38,254 bases of DNA from Alphaproteobacteria bacterium. GTDB lineage: Bacteria; Pseudomonadota; Alphaproteobacteria; JAJFIK01. The position numbers and the translations under genes are program-made. Positions 24,556 to 33,080 of the stretch are shown here, piece after piece. The notes beneath the pieces are model-generated. The model was given only the letters and a program-made list of their open reading frames with translations, was not told the origin of the DNA and did not search any database. How positions within the stretch are numbered: the first letter of the stretch is position 1; every line of letters begins with the position of its first letter. The stretch is from assembly GCA_021774965.1 (NCBI GenBank), contig JAJFIL010000160.1:1-38254 (forward strand). Direction: 5' to 3'.

Positions 24556-26100
24556 ATGCACCCTTGTCACTTTGCTAAATCCGCGCCGGATCGCGCGGCC
24601 TACATCATGGCATCCACCGGCGAAGAGGTAAGCTACAAGCAGCTGGACGAACGCTCCAATCAAGTCGCTCACATGTTCCGCGAAATGGGCCTGAATGCAG
24701 GCGACGGTATTGCCATCTTCATGGAGAACAACGCGCGCTATCTGGAGATTTGCTGGGCGGCACAACGCTCAGGCCTTTACTTCACCTGCATCTCTTCTCG
24801 CCTGACAGCGCCGGAAGCATCCTACATCGTCAAGGACAGTGGTTCTCAGGTGCTCATCAGCTCGGGTGCCATGCCTGCAGACATTCTTTCCGAACTCGTC
24901 TCCCTCAACCCCGAAGTCAAAGAGCGCCTGATGATTGACGGCACGGTGGCGGGCTATAACTCGTTCGAGGAAGCCCGCGATCCAATGCCCATAACCCCCA
25001 TCGCGGATGAGAGCATGGGCACGGATATGCTTTATTCTTCCGGCACCACAGGACGGCCCAAAGGCATTCGCATTCCCCTGACCGGTGCGCCCATTGATGA
25101 GGAAAACCCGTTTCTGCTGCTGGTGCAGTTCCTCTATGGCTTCGGCGAGGAAATGAGATATCTCAGCCCGGCTCCGCTTTATCATGCCGCCCCCTTGCGC
25201 TTTTGCATGGGCGTGGGGCGACTTGGCGGTACCGTGGTCGTGATGGAACATTTCGATCCAGAGCAGGCACTGGCAGAGATCGAAAAACATAAAGCCACCC
25301 ACAGCCAGTGGGTACCGACCATGTTCGTCCGCATGCTGAAGTTACCGGAAGAGGCGCGGAAACAGTATGACGTCTCATCCTTGAAAGTCGCCATCCATGC
25401 TGCTGCCCCCTGCCCTATTCCGATCAAGAAGCAGATGATTGAATGGTGGGGACCGGTGATCTTTGAATATTACGCAGGCACCGAAGGCAATGGTTTCTGC
25501 GCTATTAATTCCGAAGAATGGTTGGCTCATGAAGGCTCCGTCGGCAAGGCCCTTATGGGCGAGTTGCACATATGCGGAGAAGATGGCGAGGATGTCGGCC
25601 CCGGCGAGATCGGCAATATCTTTTTTAAGTCGGAAAACGAATTCGAATATTACAACGACGAAGAAAAGACCAAAGAGAGCCGCAACGACAAAGGCTGGTC
25701 CACCCTTGGTGACATTGGTTATGTGGATGAAGAAGGCTTTCTCTATCTCACGGACCGCAAGGCGCACATGATCATTTCCGGCGGGGTGAATGTTTATCCG
25801 CAGGAAGCAGAAAACCTGCTCATCACCCACCCGAAGGTCACAGACGTCGCCGTCATTGGCGTGCCCAATGAGGATTTTGGCGAGGAAGTCAAAGCCGTTG
25901 TGCAGCCCGCTCATTGGGACGATGTAGGCGAAGATCTGGCCGAAGAACTCATGGCGTTTTGCCGGGAGCAGCTTTCCCATATCAAATGTCCGCGCTCGGT
26001 TGATTTCCAGGAAGAGCTGCCGCGCCACCCCACGGGCAAGCTTTACAAGCGCCTGATCCGGGACCGGTATTGGGGCGAGCATGACTCGAAAATCGTTTAA
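24556..26100 (+). CDS. AMP-dependent acyl-CoA synthetase
   Basis: A 514-residue cytoplasmic enzyme of the ANL superfamily. It activates a carboxylic acid as acyl-AMP and then forms the CoA thioester. The P-loop-like motif YSSGTTGRPKGI is at residues 160-171, the A5 motif is YYAGTEGNG, the hinge region reads GDIGYVDEEGFLYLTDRKAHMI, and the adenylation lysine is near the C-terminus in HPTGKLYKRLI. Wording is closest to the medium/long-chain FadD-like enzymes; the exact substrate is unknown. AGGAG lies before the ATG. It directly follows the GMC dehydrogenase, as alkJ precedes alkK in alkane oxidation clusters, which suggests an alcohol-to-acyl-CoA route. Confidence 0.94.
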   Translation: MHPCHFAKSAPDRAAYIMASTGEEVSYKQLDERSNQVAHMFREMGLNAGDGIAIFMENNARYLEICWAAQRSGLYFTCISSRLTAPEASYIVKDSGSQVLISSGAMPADILSELVSLNPEVKERLMIDGTVAGYNSFEEARDPMPITPIADESMGTDMLYSSGTTGRPKGIRIPLTGAPIDEENPFLLLVQFLYGFGEEMRYLSPAPLYHAAPLRFCMGVGRLGGTVVVMEHFDPEQALAEIEKHKATHSQWVPTMFVRMLKLPEEARKQYDVSSLKVAIHAAAPCPIPIKKQMIEWWGPVIFEYYAGTEGNGFCAINSEEWLAHEGSVGKALMGELHICGEDGEDVGPGEIGNIFFKSENEFEYYNDEEKTKESRNDKGWSTLGDIGYVDEEGFLYLTDRKAHMIISGGVNVYPQEAENLLITHPKVTDVAVIGVPNEDFGEEVKAVVQPAHWDDVGEDLAEELMAFCREQLSHIKCPRSVDFQEELPRHPTGKLYKRLIRDRYWGEHDSKIV

Positions 26101-26821
26101 GGCTGATCTTTCCAATCCGCCCTATTCTATTGCACCAGATGGCCTGTTAAGGCGAGAGGATTTCAGCCGGGACAAGATTGACTGGCTGCGCGATGCGGCA
26201 TTGCAAATGGGTCAGGACTGGGTCCTCACCCACGAGGAACGAGATGCCTCGCGTGCAGTAGCCACCAAACATCTTAAGCCCGGCAAACCTGTTTGGGTCT
26301 TTGGCTATGGCTCGCTTATGTGGAATCCGGCCATCCACGTCGCCAAGACCGTCCGGGCACGTATCTTTGGATATCACCGCGCCTTTTGCCTGAATCTGAC
26401 ATTGGGGCGCGGCTCGCCAGAGACACCGGGGCTGATGTTGGGACTCGATAACGGCGGCTCGTGCGTTGGCATTGCGCATAAAATTTCTGCCAAACATGTG
26501 GAAACGGAACTGGAAATCCTGTGGATGCGGGAAATGCTGGGCGGCACCTATGTGCCCAAATGGTTGAGGGCAGATTTCGATGGCGAGCAGCAAACCGTGC
26601 TGACGTTTGTCGCCAACAAGTTCCATGAACGCTATATCGGTGTTCAGCCGTTCAAGGCCGCAGCAAAGCGCATCGCAGGCTCATCGGGAATTTTGGGCGA
26701 TAATCGAACTTACCTGTATCGCACCATCGAGGGACTGGATGCGCTGGGGATTGGCGCCACGCCGCTTCACGCGTTGGAGAAAGAAGTGCGCCGCATTGCC
26801 GGGGACCCGCGCCCAAGCTAG
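26081..26821 (+). CDS. ChaC-like gamma-glutamylcyclotransferase
   Basis: A 246-residue protein. The ChaC signature VWVFGYGSLMWNPA is at about residue 71, followed by HRAFCLNLTLGRGSPETPGLMLGLDNGGSCVGIAH, the conserved core of the family, and the ILWMREML segment that carries the catalytic-type glutamate. ChaC enzymes cleave glutathione to 5-oxoproline and Cys-Gly. The N-terminal 65 residues are an extra lead (RREDFSRDKIDWLRDAA). It overlaps the end of the acyl-CoA synthetase gene by 20 bp, so it is translated from the same message. Its role in a lipid or alcohol operon is unclear; it may help with thiol or oxidative stress. Confidence 0.93.
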   Translation: MTRKSFKADLSNPPYSIAPDGLLRREDFSRDKIDWLRDAALQMGQDWVLTHEERDASRAVATKHLKPGKPVWVFGYGSLMWNPAIHVAKTVRARIFGYHRAFCLNLTLGRGSPETPGLMLGLDNGGSCVGIAHKISAKHVETELEILWMREMLGGTYVPKWLRADFDGEQQTVLTFVANKFHERYIGVQPFKAAAKRIAGSSGILGDNRTYLYRTIEGLDALGIGATPLHALEKEVRRIAGDPRPS

Positions 26822-26849
26822 ATTTAGTCAAACATCAAGGAGAAGACAC

Positions 26850-27302
26850 ATGCGCGTTGTAAATTTCGATGAAATCGAAGGTCTGGTGGGCGAGGAAATC
26901 GGCGTCTCGGACTGGTATGAGATTAGCCAGGACAAGGTCAATCTGTTTGCGGACGCCACTGGCGATCACCAGTGGATCCACGTGGATGTGGATAGGGCAA
27001 AGAAGGAAATGCCTACCGGCGGCACCATTGCTCATGGGTACATGACCCTCTCGCTGATCCCCATGCTCTCATCCCAGATCATGCGCATTGAAGGGGTCAC
27101 CCGCGGCATCAACTATGGCTGTAACAAAGTGCGCTTTACCAATATGGTGCCCGTGGGCTCTCGCGTGCGTGGGCGGCAAAAACTGCTGGAAGTGCAGAAA
27201 CGCGCAGGCGGGCTTCAGCTGATCAACGAGTTCACCATCGAGATTAATGGCGGTGATCGCCCGGCCTGTGTCGCGCAGACCATTTCCATCATCTATAATT
27301 GA
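26850..27302 (+). CDS. MaoC family (R)-specific enoyl-CoA hydratase
   Basis: A 150-residue hot-dog-fold protein. The hydratase motif is complete: FADATGDHQWIHVDVDRAK at about residues 31-49, with Asp and His of the catalytic pair, followed by GGTIAHGYMTLSLIPML. These enzymes hydrate trans-2-enoyl-CoA to (R)-3-hydroxyacyl-CoA. GGAGAAG precedes the ATG at 26850; the frame running back to 26607 is a shadow of the ChaC gene. It sits in the GMC operon and would act on the acyl-CoA made by the synthetase. Confidence 0.93.
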   Translation: MRVVNFDEIEGLVGEEIGVSDWYEISQDKVNLFADATGDHQWIHVDVDRAKKEMPTGGTIAHGYMTLSLIPMLSSQIMRIEGVTRGINYGCNKVRFTNMVPVGSRVRGRQKLLEVQKRAGGLQLINEFTIEINGGDRPACVAQTISIIYN

Positions 27303-27309
27303 GGGTCTG

Positions 27310-27732
27310 ATGGTCGATAAACTTCACAAAAGCGATGACGAGTGGCGGGAGCTATTGGCTCCCGACCCGTTCTCTGTGTTGCGGGGAGCGGGCACGGAAC
27401 GGGCCTTTAATGGGCCCTTCTGGGATAGCAAAGCCTCCGGCACTTATGTGTGCGGTGCCTGCCAACTGCCGCTTTATGCCTCAGACACAAAGTTCGACAG
27501 CGGTTCAGGCTGGCCTAGCTACTACGCGCCGATTGAGGACGCTCATATCACCGAGGTGCGCGACACTTCTCATGGGATGATCCGCGTTGAGGCAACCTGT
27601 GCCCGGTGCGATAGTCATTTGGGGCATATCTTCCCAGACGGCCCACCGCCTACGGGCAACCGCCATTGCATCAATGGTCACGCGTTGATTTTTGTGCCGG
27701 AAGGCGAACCTAACCCGCCTCTGGTCGAGTAA
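27310..27732 (+). CDS. msrB: Peptide-methionine (R)-S-oxide reductase MsrB
   Basis: A 140-residue cytoplasmic enzyme that reduces methionine-R-sulfoxide in proteins. The four zinc cysteines are present in the pairs CGAC (near residue 53) and CARC (near 98), the block FDSGSGWPSYYAP is typical, and the catalytic cysteine is in NRHCINGHALIF. The usual text is RYCINS; Gly and His follow here instead. The ATG at 27310 follows GAGGG and lies 7 bp after the maoC-like stop, so it is the last gene of the operon. Its end overlaps the convergent GH5 gene by 23 bp. Confidence 0.95.
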   Translation: MVDKLHKSDDEWRELLAPDPFSVLRGAGTERAFNGPFWDSKASGTYVCGACQLPLYASDTKFDSGSGWPSYYAPIEDAHITEVRDTSHGMIRVEATCARCDSHLGHIFPDGPPPTGNRHCINGHALIFVPEGEPNPPLVE

Positions 27733-29713
27733 TCACCAAATCAACGCGGCCTGCTGACGTTGCCGTAACAATCAGAACTTGCCGTGCAGGATCAAGCTCT
27801 GCATCTACGCCTTCTACCGGCAGCTCAAGCGCAAATCCGTCCGGGTACTGAAGGGATGGGATATAGATCTCGCTTGCGCCGTCTCCTGAGGTCTCGAACG
27901 AGATTTCACAAATCCCTTCATGGCGATCAAATTTCGAAGAGATCGGCGTTCCCGCGCAAACTCTCATATAGGGCCGCACAAACCCTTTCAGCGCCCGGCC
28001 CCCTGAATTGACGTCCTCTGGATCTGCCTGCTGGTCCTTGGAAAAAATAGAGAGATCTTCCTGGTTCCATCCGTCCCCAATGCGCAGATCATTGCTGTTG
28101 GACGCGGTATAGTTCCACTGGGTGGAATGGATCTGCAGCGTATCAAGCGCATTGTACATAAGGTCCAGCGCAATGGTGTGGTGCGTCCAAGGACCCTCGC
28201 TATGGTCTCCGCCAGCCCAGGCCTCGTACGCAGCGCCGCCTTCAAGATCATAGGGAATGCCGAACTCTCCCACCAACGTGGGGCCATCGCCTTCGGGTAG
28301 TGTATGGGATGCTTCTTTCAGGTTACCCAGCGCGGCTGCATAGGAGCCTTCGATTTCCTCGGCTCCCTCGTAGGTTTTGCCGGTGAGGGGGTTAAAGGCC
28401 GTTGGAAACTGGAACGTCTTGGTGGCAAGGGTGATGATGTCATACCAGTGACTGGCGTTGACGGTGCGCGCGGGCATGCCTTTGGGGAACCCTGCATCAT
28501 TCACACCGCGAAAAGGATCAAGCTCCGCAAAGATCATCCAATCATGTTTGATCCCACGAATGGCATCTGCAACAGCGTTAAAAAATGGCACCATGAAGTC
28601 CGCTTCAGGATTGAGTTTGCGGCCATCCTTGTGAGTAAAGAAGTTCTCATCCGATGGAACCGCACCTTCTTCCCGCGTCCAGTGATAGGCACCGGCCGCC
28701 TGGAACGGACATTTGTGCCCTTCCAGCCAGATATCAATGCTGCCCTCGTTCACCTCGAACTCCCCCTTGGGAACGATGGCCATGACGGAAGGATCGAACC
28801 CCAGTTGCGGAATGGAATGGGTCACACCTTGAGATACGGCGAGACCATCAATGGGCGACCAGGCAGGCCCCGGCGCAACGCGGGCCGGATGATCTTCGGA
28901 TGCCTCTAAATGCCGATAAGACATGGGCTTGCCGATGTATCCTGTGGAAGGCTCGTTTAACGTATCAAACCCCAGCACATGGGGAAGATCCTCCAGGCGC
29001 TCGGCCACCGCACACATGGCCCCGAGGTATTTGCCCTGTAGATAATCTTGCACATTTTGCCCTTCAATCTGAAAATTCGGCGTGAATGTATTGCCGCCAA
29101 AGAACAGTGTCCACATGATCGCATTGGCGGGCATGCGATAGTTTTGCGACCAGGTCATGGTGGGATAGTTCTTTTCCTGACGCGGGGTCGGATCGTCATA
29201 GTCATATTTGTATTGCATGACATGAGTGGTGGCCGAGATATCAAACAGGGTAAAATCCAGCCCGACCGCTGCAAAGGTCCAACCCGGCGCACCATCCCCC
29301 CCGCTCATGCGGCTCCAGGCATCTTGATGGAAATCCACAAAGACGTAGAGACCGTATTCCCCGGCCTTCTCACAGATGGACCGGAAATACTCCAGGTAAG
29401 CCTCGTCATATTCTCCGGGGCCTGCATGTTCCACCGCTTCCCAGGTGGTCAGAAGTCGTACGCAGTTAAAGCCCCAGGCCGCGAGCCTTCCAAAATGCTC
29501 ATCTGCCTCTTCCAGGGGGAAGGGCCGTCCGATGAAGGAAACCTCCGCATGATCGGCAAAATCGGTTGGGTGGTTGGTGCCGCCGTCTGGATAGGGAACC
29601 TTGCAATCGCCGCCCAGGTTCACCCCGCGCAAACGAACCCGCCGCCCTTGGTCATCAAGAAACCAGGCGCCGGAGATGGAAAGCGGAGATAGTGTGTTGG
29701 GCAATTGTGACAT
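27710..29713 (-). CDS. Glycoside hydrolase family 5 enzyme, endoglycoceramidase/sterylglucosidase-like
   Basis: A 667-residue protein. An N-terminal (beta/alpha)8 barrel of the GH5 type is clear: RRVRLRGVNLGGDCKVPYP at about 24-42, GFNCVRLLTTWEAVEHAG near 81, VFVDFHQDAWSRMSGGDGAPGW near 124, acid/base Glu254 in GFDTLNEPSTG, and nucleophile Glu483 in LVGEFGIPYD. The C-terminal 100 residues form a beta domain. The FHQDAWSR block and the long insertions resemble endoglycoceramidase-related proteins (subfamily 12), which cleave glucosylceramide or sterylglucoside. No signal peptide is visible, so it acts in the cytoplasm. The start at 29713 has AAGGA upstream. It lies beyond the TonB operon terminator and probably has its own promoter. 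Confidence 0.88.
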   Translation of the reverse strand: MSQLPNTLSPLSISGAWFLDDQGRRVRLRGVNLGGDCKVPYPDGGTNHPTDFADHAEVSFIGRPFPLEEADEHFGRLAAWGFNCVRLLTTWEAVEHAGPGEYDEAYLEYFRSICEKAGEYGLYVFVDFHQDAWSRMSGGDGAPGWTFAAVGLDFTLFDISATTHVMQYKYDYDDPTPRQEKNYPTMTWSQNYRMPANAIMWTLFFGGNTFTPNFQIEGQNVQDYLQGKYLGAMCAVAERLEDLPHVLGFDTLNEPSTGYIGKPMSYRHLEASEDHPARVAPGPAWSPIDGLAVSQGVTHSIPQLGFDPSVMAIVPKGEFEVNEGSIDIWLEGHKCPFQAAGAYHWTREEGAVPSDENFFTHKDGRKLNPEADFMVPFFNAVADAIRGIKHDWMIFAELDPFRGVNDAGFPKGMPARTVNASHWYDIITLATKTFQFPTAFNPLTGKTYEGAEEIEGSYAAALGNLKEASHTLPEGDGPTLVGEFGIPYDLEGGAAYEAWAGGDHSEGPWTHHTIALDLMYNALDTLQIHSTQWNYTASNSNDLRIGDGWNQEDLSIFSKDQQADPEDVNSGGRALKGFVRPYMRVCAGTPISSKFDRHEGICEISFETSGDGASEIYIPSLQYPDGFALELPVEGVDAELDPARQVLIVTATSAGRVDLVITRPEAG

Positions 29714-29799
29714 GGGGGAGCATCCTTGGAAGTGCGATGCCCCATGATCTGCTGATGCCACCTTACGCGCAAGCTCTGCAAAAAGAAAATCTCCATAAG

Positions 29800-29824
29800 A
29801 AAAAGGCCCGCCAAAGACGAGCCT
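29800..29824 (-). terminator. Rho-independent terminator of the TonB2-type operon
   Basis: On the - strand AGGCTCG pairs with CGGGCCT (7 bp, one G-U) around a 7-nt loop, followed by four to five T residues. It lies 28 nt after the stop of the TPR gene and separates the TonB operon from the GH5 gene. Confidence 0.75.
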
Positions 29825-29851
29825 CTTCCTAAATCAGATTATTGCAAGCCG

Positions 29852-31636
29852 TTACATTTGGCGAGCTTCGTGCAGCATATCGTCCGCTTCCCGGATAAGC
29901 TGATCACTGCTGGTCAACGCATTCGTGCGACGAAGCAGGAAGGTTTCACTGTCTGCCTCCAGCTCCTCAGCAAACTCATTAAAGCCATCCTCACGAGCCG
30001 CAACACCGATATCCCGCACTGCCGCGCGAATATTTGCCGCCGTCCCGAAGTCAGGATTTCTCGCTTCGTTATCGACTTCCCGTGCTTCTTCCAGAGTTGC
30101 TGACGCACTATCAATCAGGCTTTGCCGCTCAGCCGCTGTCACACGAGTTGCGAGACGGGCTGTCTCAAAGGCTTCCTGCGCCAAGCCATAAGCAGTTTCC
30201 GCCAAGACCACGGATTCTTGGCCGCGTGACCGAATTGACGTCGCATCTTCACGGTAGGCCACCTGTTGAGCCGCCTCAGCCGCAGCTGCAGCCCTGCGCG
30301 CTTCAATGTGCTGGATCCAGATAAGGGCGTCATCACGGAAAGAAGAATATCCCGATGCTGTCCGAAAGGCATCTTCTGCCTCATCCAGATTATCCAGTGC
30401 ATTCTGGGCGTGCCCCAGAAGTATCCATGCCTGGCCCGTATCGTCCAGGCCACCCCGATTAAGGGCGCGTTGCAGGAACCTTAAAGCCTGGGACCAATTT
30501 TCTTCCTGAATATAGGTACCGGCGATGCGATAATAAATCTGCCCATCTGGGGCAAGATTAGCTGCACGTGTCAGTGCCCCACGAGCATCGGAAAACTCAC
30601 GAGCCGTAAAATAGGCGTTGCCGAGTTTTTCCCAATTGGCCCCGGTGCGTTCAACTCGCTCACTGTCCAATGAAGCCTGGAGCAATTGCGCCGCTTTGAT
30701 TGGCACTTCATGGAACATATAGAGGTCAGCTAGAATGACCAGCTCTCGGCTGGTATCCAAAAAGCCCATCAGGTGACGAAATTGATAGACGGCAAAGGCT
30801 TCGCGGTCACGACCAACCTGAGCATAAACGCCAGCCAGTTGCACCCAGTATTCATCCTTCGAAGGAACCAACGTCACCAACTGCTGCAACAGCGGCAGGG
30901 CATTGTCCCACTCGTCCAACGTCAGGTGCAAACTCATCAGCAGGCGAACGAAATTTTCTCTTGGCTCGGCTCTTGTCATGGCAACAGCCGTGCTGGCTGG
31001 CGCAATTGCCTCGCGAATGCGCGATGCAACCGCATAGACCTGGGCCAGAATGTAGTAGGCTTGTGCTTCAGGTTCTTCAGCAACAGTAAAGTAAAGCTGG
31101 AGCGTTGTAATAGCCCGATCGTACTGCTCATCCACCATGTAGATCTGGCCCACGACCAAATACAGAGCGGCAAGATCATTACCTTCCAGCCCTCCAGAAT
31201 CGATGGCCTGTTGGAAGTATCCAGCCGCCCGATCAAATCTGTCGCGGTCAATCTCTGTCTGCCCCATGAAACGGAAGATGATAGACCTTTCAAAGGGGCT
31301 GGCATTGTCCAGCAGGGGACGAACAAGATTTAGCGCGGCATCATGTTGCTCGGCCTGCGTAAGCTCCAGTGCCTCATTGTAGGCATCCGCAACCCGTTGG
31401 CTAACAATGCCCTGCCCACTAGCTTGGCTTCGTTGGTCCCGACGGTTTGTACGCTGAGCATGTGCTTGATCAATACCAAACAACCCAGACACATCCAATG
31501 GTCCAAGATTTGTTGGCGCTGCAGTAAAGAAAACAAACGCCGCGATCAGAAGGCTCAGCCTTGACAGAATCTTAGACATGGGCCGCATTGAACTTGTTCC
31601 AGAGGAAGTTCCTATCGATGCTTGAAGAATGCTCAT
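29852..31636 (-). CDS. Periplasmic tetratricopeptide-repeat protein of the TonB2-type operon
   Basis: A 594-residue protein. A signal peptide ends near GIDQAHA-QR (the segment LLIAAFVFFTAAP is its core), so the mature protein is periplasmic. Residues 80-420 hold TPR units, for example FDRAAGYFQQAIDSG, YDRAITTLQLYF, FSDARGALTRAANLAP and WSQALRFLQRALNRGG. The C-terminal 150 residues are Ala/Glu-rich and probably coiled coil. The ATG at 31636 overlaps the tonB stop as ATGA with GAGGGG 5 nt upstream, but gives a 19-residue lead before the signal peptide; MRPMSK at 31588 is an alternative. TPR proteins of this place in TonB2 operons are thought to scaffold the complex. Confidence 0.9.
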   Translation of the reverse strand: MSILQASIGTSSGTSSMRPMSKILSRLSLLIAAFVFFTAAPTNLGPLDVSGLFGIDQAHAQRTNRRDQRSQASGQGIVSQRVADAYNEALELTQAEQHDAALNLVRPLLDNASPFERSIIFRFMGQTEIDRDRFDRAAGYFQQAIDSGGLEGNDLAALYLVVGQIYMVDEQYDRAITTLQLYFTVAEEPEAQAYYILAQVYAVASRIREAIAPASTAVAMTRAEPRENFVRLLMSLHLTLDEWDNALPLLQQLVTLVPSKDEYWVQLAGVYAQVGRDREAFAVYQFRHLMGFLDTSRELVILADLYMFHEVPIKAAQLLQASLDSERVERTGANWEKLGNAYFTAREFSDARGALTRAANLAPDGQIYYRIAGTYIQEENWSQALRFLQRALNRGGLDDTGQAWILLGHAQNALDNLDEAEDAFRTASGYSSFRDDALIWIQHIEARRAAAAAEAAQQVAYREDATSIRSRGQESVVLAETAYGLAQEAFETARLATRVTAAERQSLIDSASATLEEAREVDNEARNPDFGTAANIRAAVRDIGVAAREDGFNEFAEELEADSETFLLRRTNALTSSDQLIREADDMLHEARQM

Positions 31637-32235
31637 CGCCGCCCCTCGTCTGCCATATTAAATTCGAAGCAGTTCCTAGTTCCATATCGGGGAACAGGTT
31701 GGCCATTTTCAACTTTCGGCTGATACCGGAAGCGAGCAATAGCCCGAAGAGCAGATCTGTTGAACAAAGATGAGGTCGTCTGATATACTTCCGCATCAGT
31801 GACCGTCCCTTCAGGGGTCACTGTAAATTCAACACACACCCTGCCTTCCAGACCGCGTTCCTGCGCCCGAAGCGGATACTCCGGCGGCACACGAACCAGA
31901 GGCTGGATCTCACCGTCAATGGGCCCAACGGCTCCGGAATTGATGTTCAGATCAATATCAGGGATACCCACTGGAAGGCCGCCAAGGTCAGGGCGTTCGG
32001 TTCGCGTATCCATGGGTGGTGGTGGCGGTGGCTGATCCTCTTCATCGGGACGATCAAGCTGTCGATTATCGCGAGAATCCTCTTCCCGCTGCGCCCGTGT
32101 AATATCGATGGAAATTGTTTCAGCAACTTCCTCAATCAGATTTGTTTCCGGCGTCACCAGAAGGCGCATCAGCATGAACAGGCTGAGCGTTACCATTGCG
32201 GCCAGCGGAATTCCTACGAAGAGACGAATAATCAT
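31633..32235 (-). CDS. tonB: Energy transducer TonB (TonB2 type)
   Basis: A 200-residue inner-membrane protein with an N-terminal helix (residues 5-27), a short Pro-rich periplasmic stretch (DQPPPPPPMD), and the C-terminal TonB domain: PPEYPLRAQERGLEGRVCVEF, then TVTPEGTVTDAEV and ALRAIARFRYQPKVENG. It couples the proton-motive force to outer-membrane receptors. The helix lacks the usual Ser-His motif of TonB1, as in TonB2 proteins. Two cysteines near the C-terminus (RVCVEF and RNCFEF) could form a disulfide. It follows the ExbD genes by 12 bp. Confidence 0.93.
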   Translation of the reverse strand: MIIRLFVGIPLAAMVTLSLFMLMRLLVTPETNLIEEVAETISIDITRAQREEDSRDNRQLDRPDEEDQPPPPPPMDTRTERPDLGGLPVGIPDIDLNINSGAVGPIDGEIQPLVRVPPEYPLRAQERGLEGRVCVEFTVTPEGTVTDAEVYQTTSSLFNRSALRAIARFRYQPKVENGQPVPRYGTRNCFEFNMADEGRR

Positions 32236-32247
32236 TCCCGCGCGCCC

Positions 32248-32649
32248 CTATTCAACAGTTGCAATGGAAACAGCAGGCGCATGTGCAAGCCGTGCCTGAT
32301 CCATCACACCAATAACAATGCCGGTGTCCGCTTCGCGGTCAGCCTGGATGAGAACCGGGCTCTCTGCGTTCTCTGCGCGAAGGCGCTCCACATTGGCCCG
32401 CACTGCACGAAGGTCTACAACACGGCCTTCAACCCAGATATCGTTGCTTTCATCAACGGCGATGACGATTGCCACAACATTGGTTTGTGTCTCTTCTTCA
32501 CTTTCATCGGGGCGAAGAACTTCGATGCCCTTTTCCCGGATGAAGGTCGCTGTCACAATGAAGAAGATCAGCATGATGAACACAACGTCCAGCATAGGGG
32601 TCAGATCGACCTCGGTATCCTGAGCTTGTTGAGAGATACGTCTTTTCAT
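32248..32649 (-). CDS. exbD: ExbD/TolR family proton-channel subunit, second copy
   Basis: A 133-residue protein with one N-terminal transmembrane helix. The family motif VDLTPMLDVVFIMLIFFIVTATF carries the essential aspartate (Asp21), and a small periplasmic domain follows (EGRVVDLRAVRANVERLRAENAES, PVLIQADREADTG). It is about half identical by eye to the preceding exbD, so it arose by duplication. ExbD with ExbB forms the proton-driven motor that energises TonB. It lies 19 bp after the first copy. Confidence 0.94.
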   Translation of the reverse strand: MKRRISQQAQDTEVDLTPMLDVVFIMLIFFIVTATFIREKGIEVLRPDESEEETQTNVVAIVIAVDESNDIWVEGRVVDLRAVRANVERLRAENAESPVLIQADREADTGIVIGVMDQARLAHAPAVSIATVE

Positions 32650-32668
32650 GTTCTTGCGTATGCTCCCT

Positions 32669-33070
32669 TTAATCGTTCAATGTTGTAACGGCGATCGACG
32701 GTGCGCCTGCTGCGCGCGCCTGATCAATCACATCAACGACAACACCTGAGTCCGATGTTTCATCCGCCTGGATGACAACTGACCCTTGTGGGTTTTCATT
32801 CCGCATCCGTTCGACGACGGCGCGAACACCATTGGATTCGATTTCCCGATTATCGATCCAGATCTCATTATCCTCGGTCACTGCAATCAACACGGCAATG
32901 CGGTTTTGCGCAGCATCGGTTTCAGCATCCACCCGGATGATGTCAACGCCAGGTTCCTTGATGAACACTGCCGTCACGATGAAGAAGATCAGCATGATGA
33001 AAATGACATCCAACATGGGTGTCAGATCAACTGCGCCTTCATTCGTTTGATCGGAAATCCGTCGTTTCAT
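32669..33070 (-). CDS. exbD: ExbD/TolR family proton-channel subunit, first copy
   Basis: A 133-residue protein, same length and layout as its neighbour: MKRRIS start, VDLTPMLDVIFIMLIFFIVTAVF with Asp21 in the helix, then a periplasmic domain ending VVDVIDQARAAGAPSIAV. Both copies keep the channel aspartate, so both could be active, perhaps as a heterodimer. It starts 10 bp after the exbB stop. Confidence 0.94.
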   Translation of the reverse strand: MKRRISDQTNEGAVDLTPMLDVIFIMLIFFIVTAVFIKEPGVDIIRVDAETDAAQNRIAVLIAVTEDNEIWIDNREIESNGVRAVVERMRNENPQGSVVIQADETSDSGVVVDVIDQARAAGAPSIAVTTLND

Positions 33071-33080
33071 CTTCGCACCA

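Noticed and set aside
25375-26115. 246-residue - strand frame
   Set aside because: Antisense to the acyl-CoA synthetase, whose motifs are complete over the same bases.
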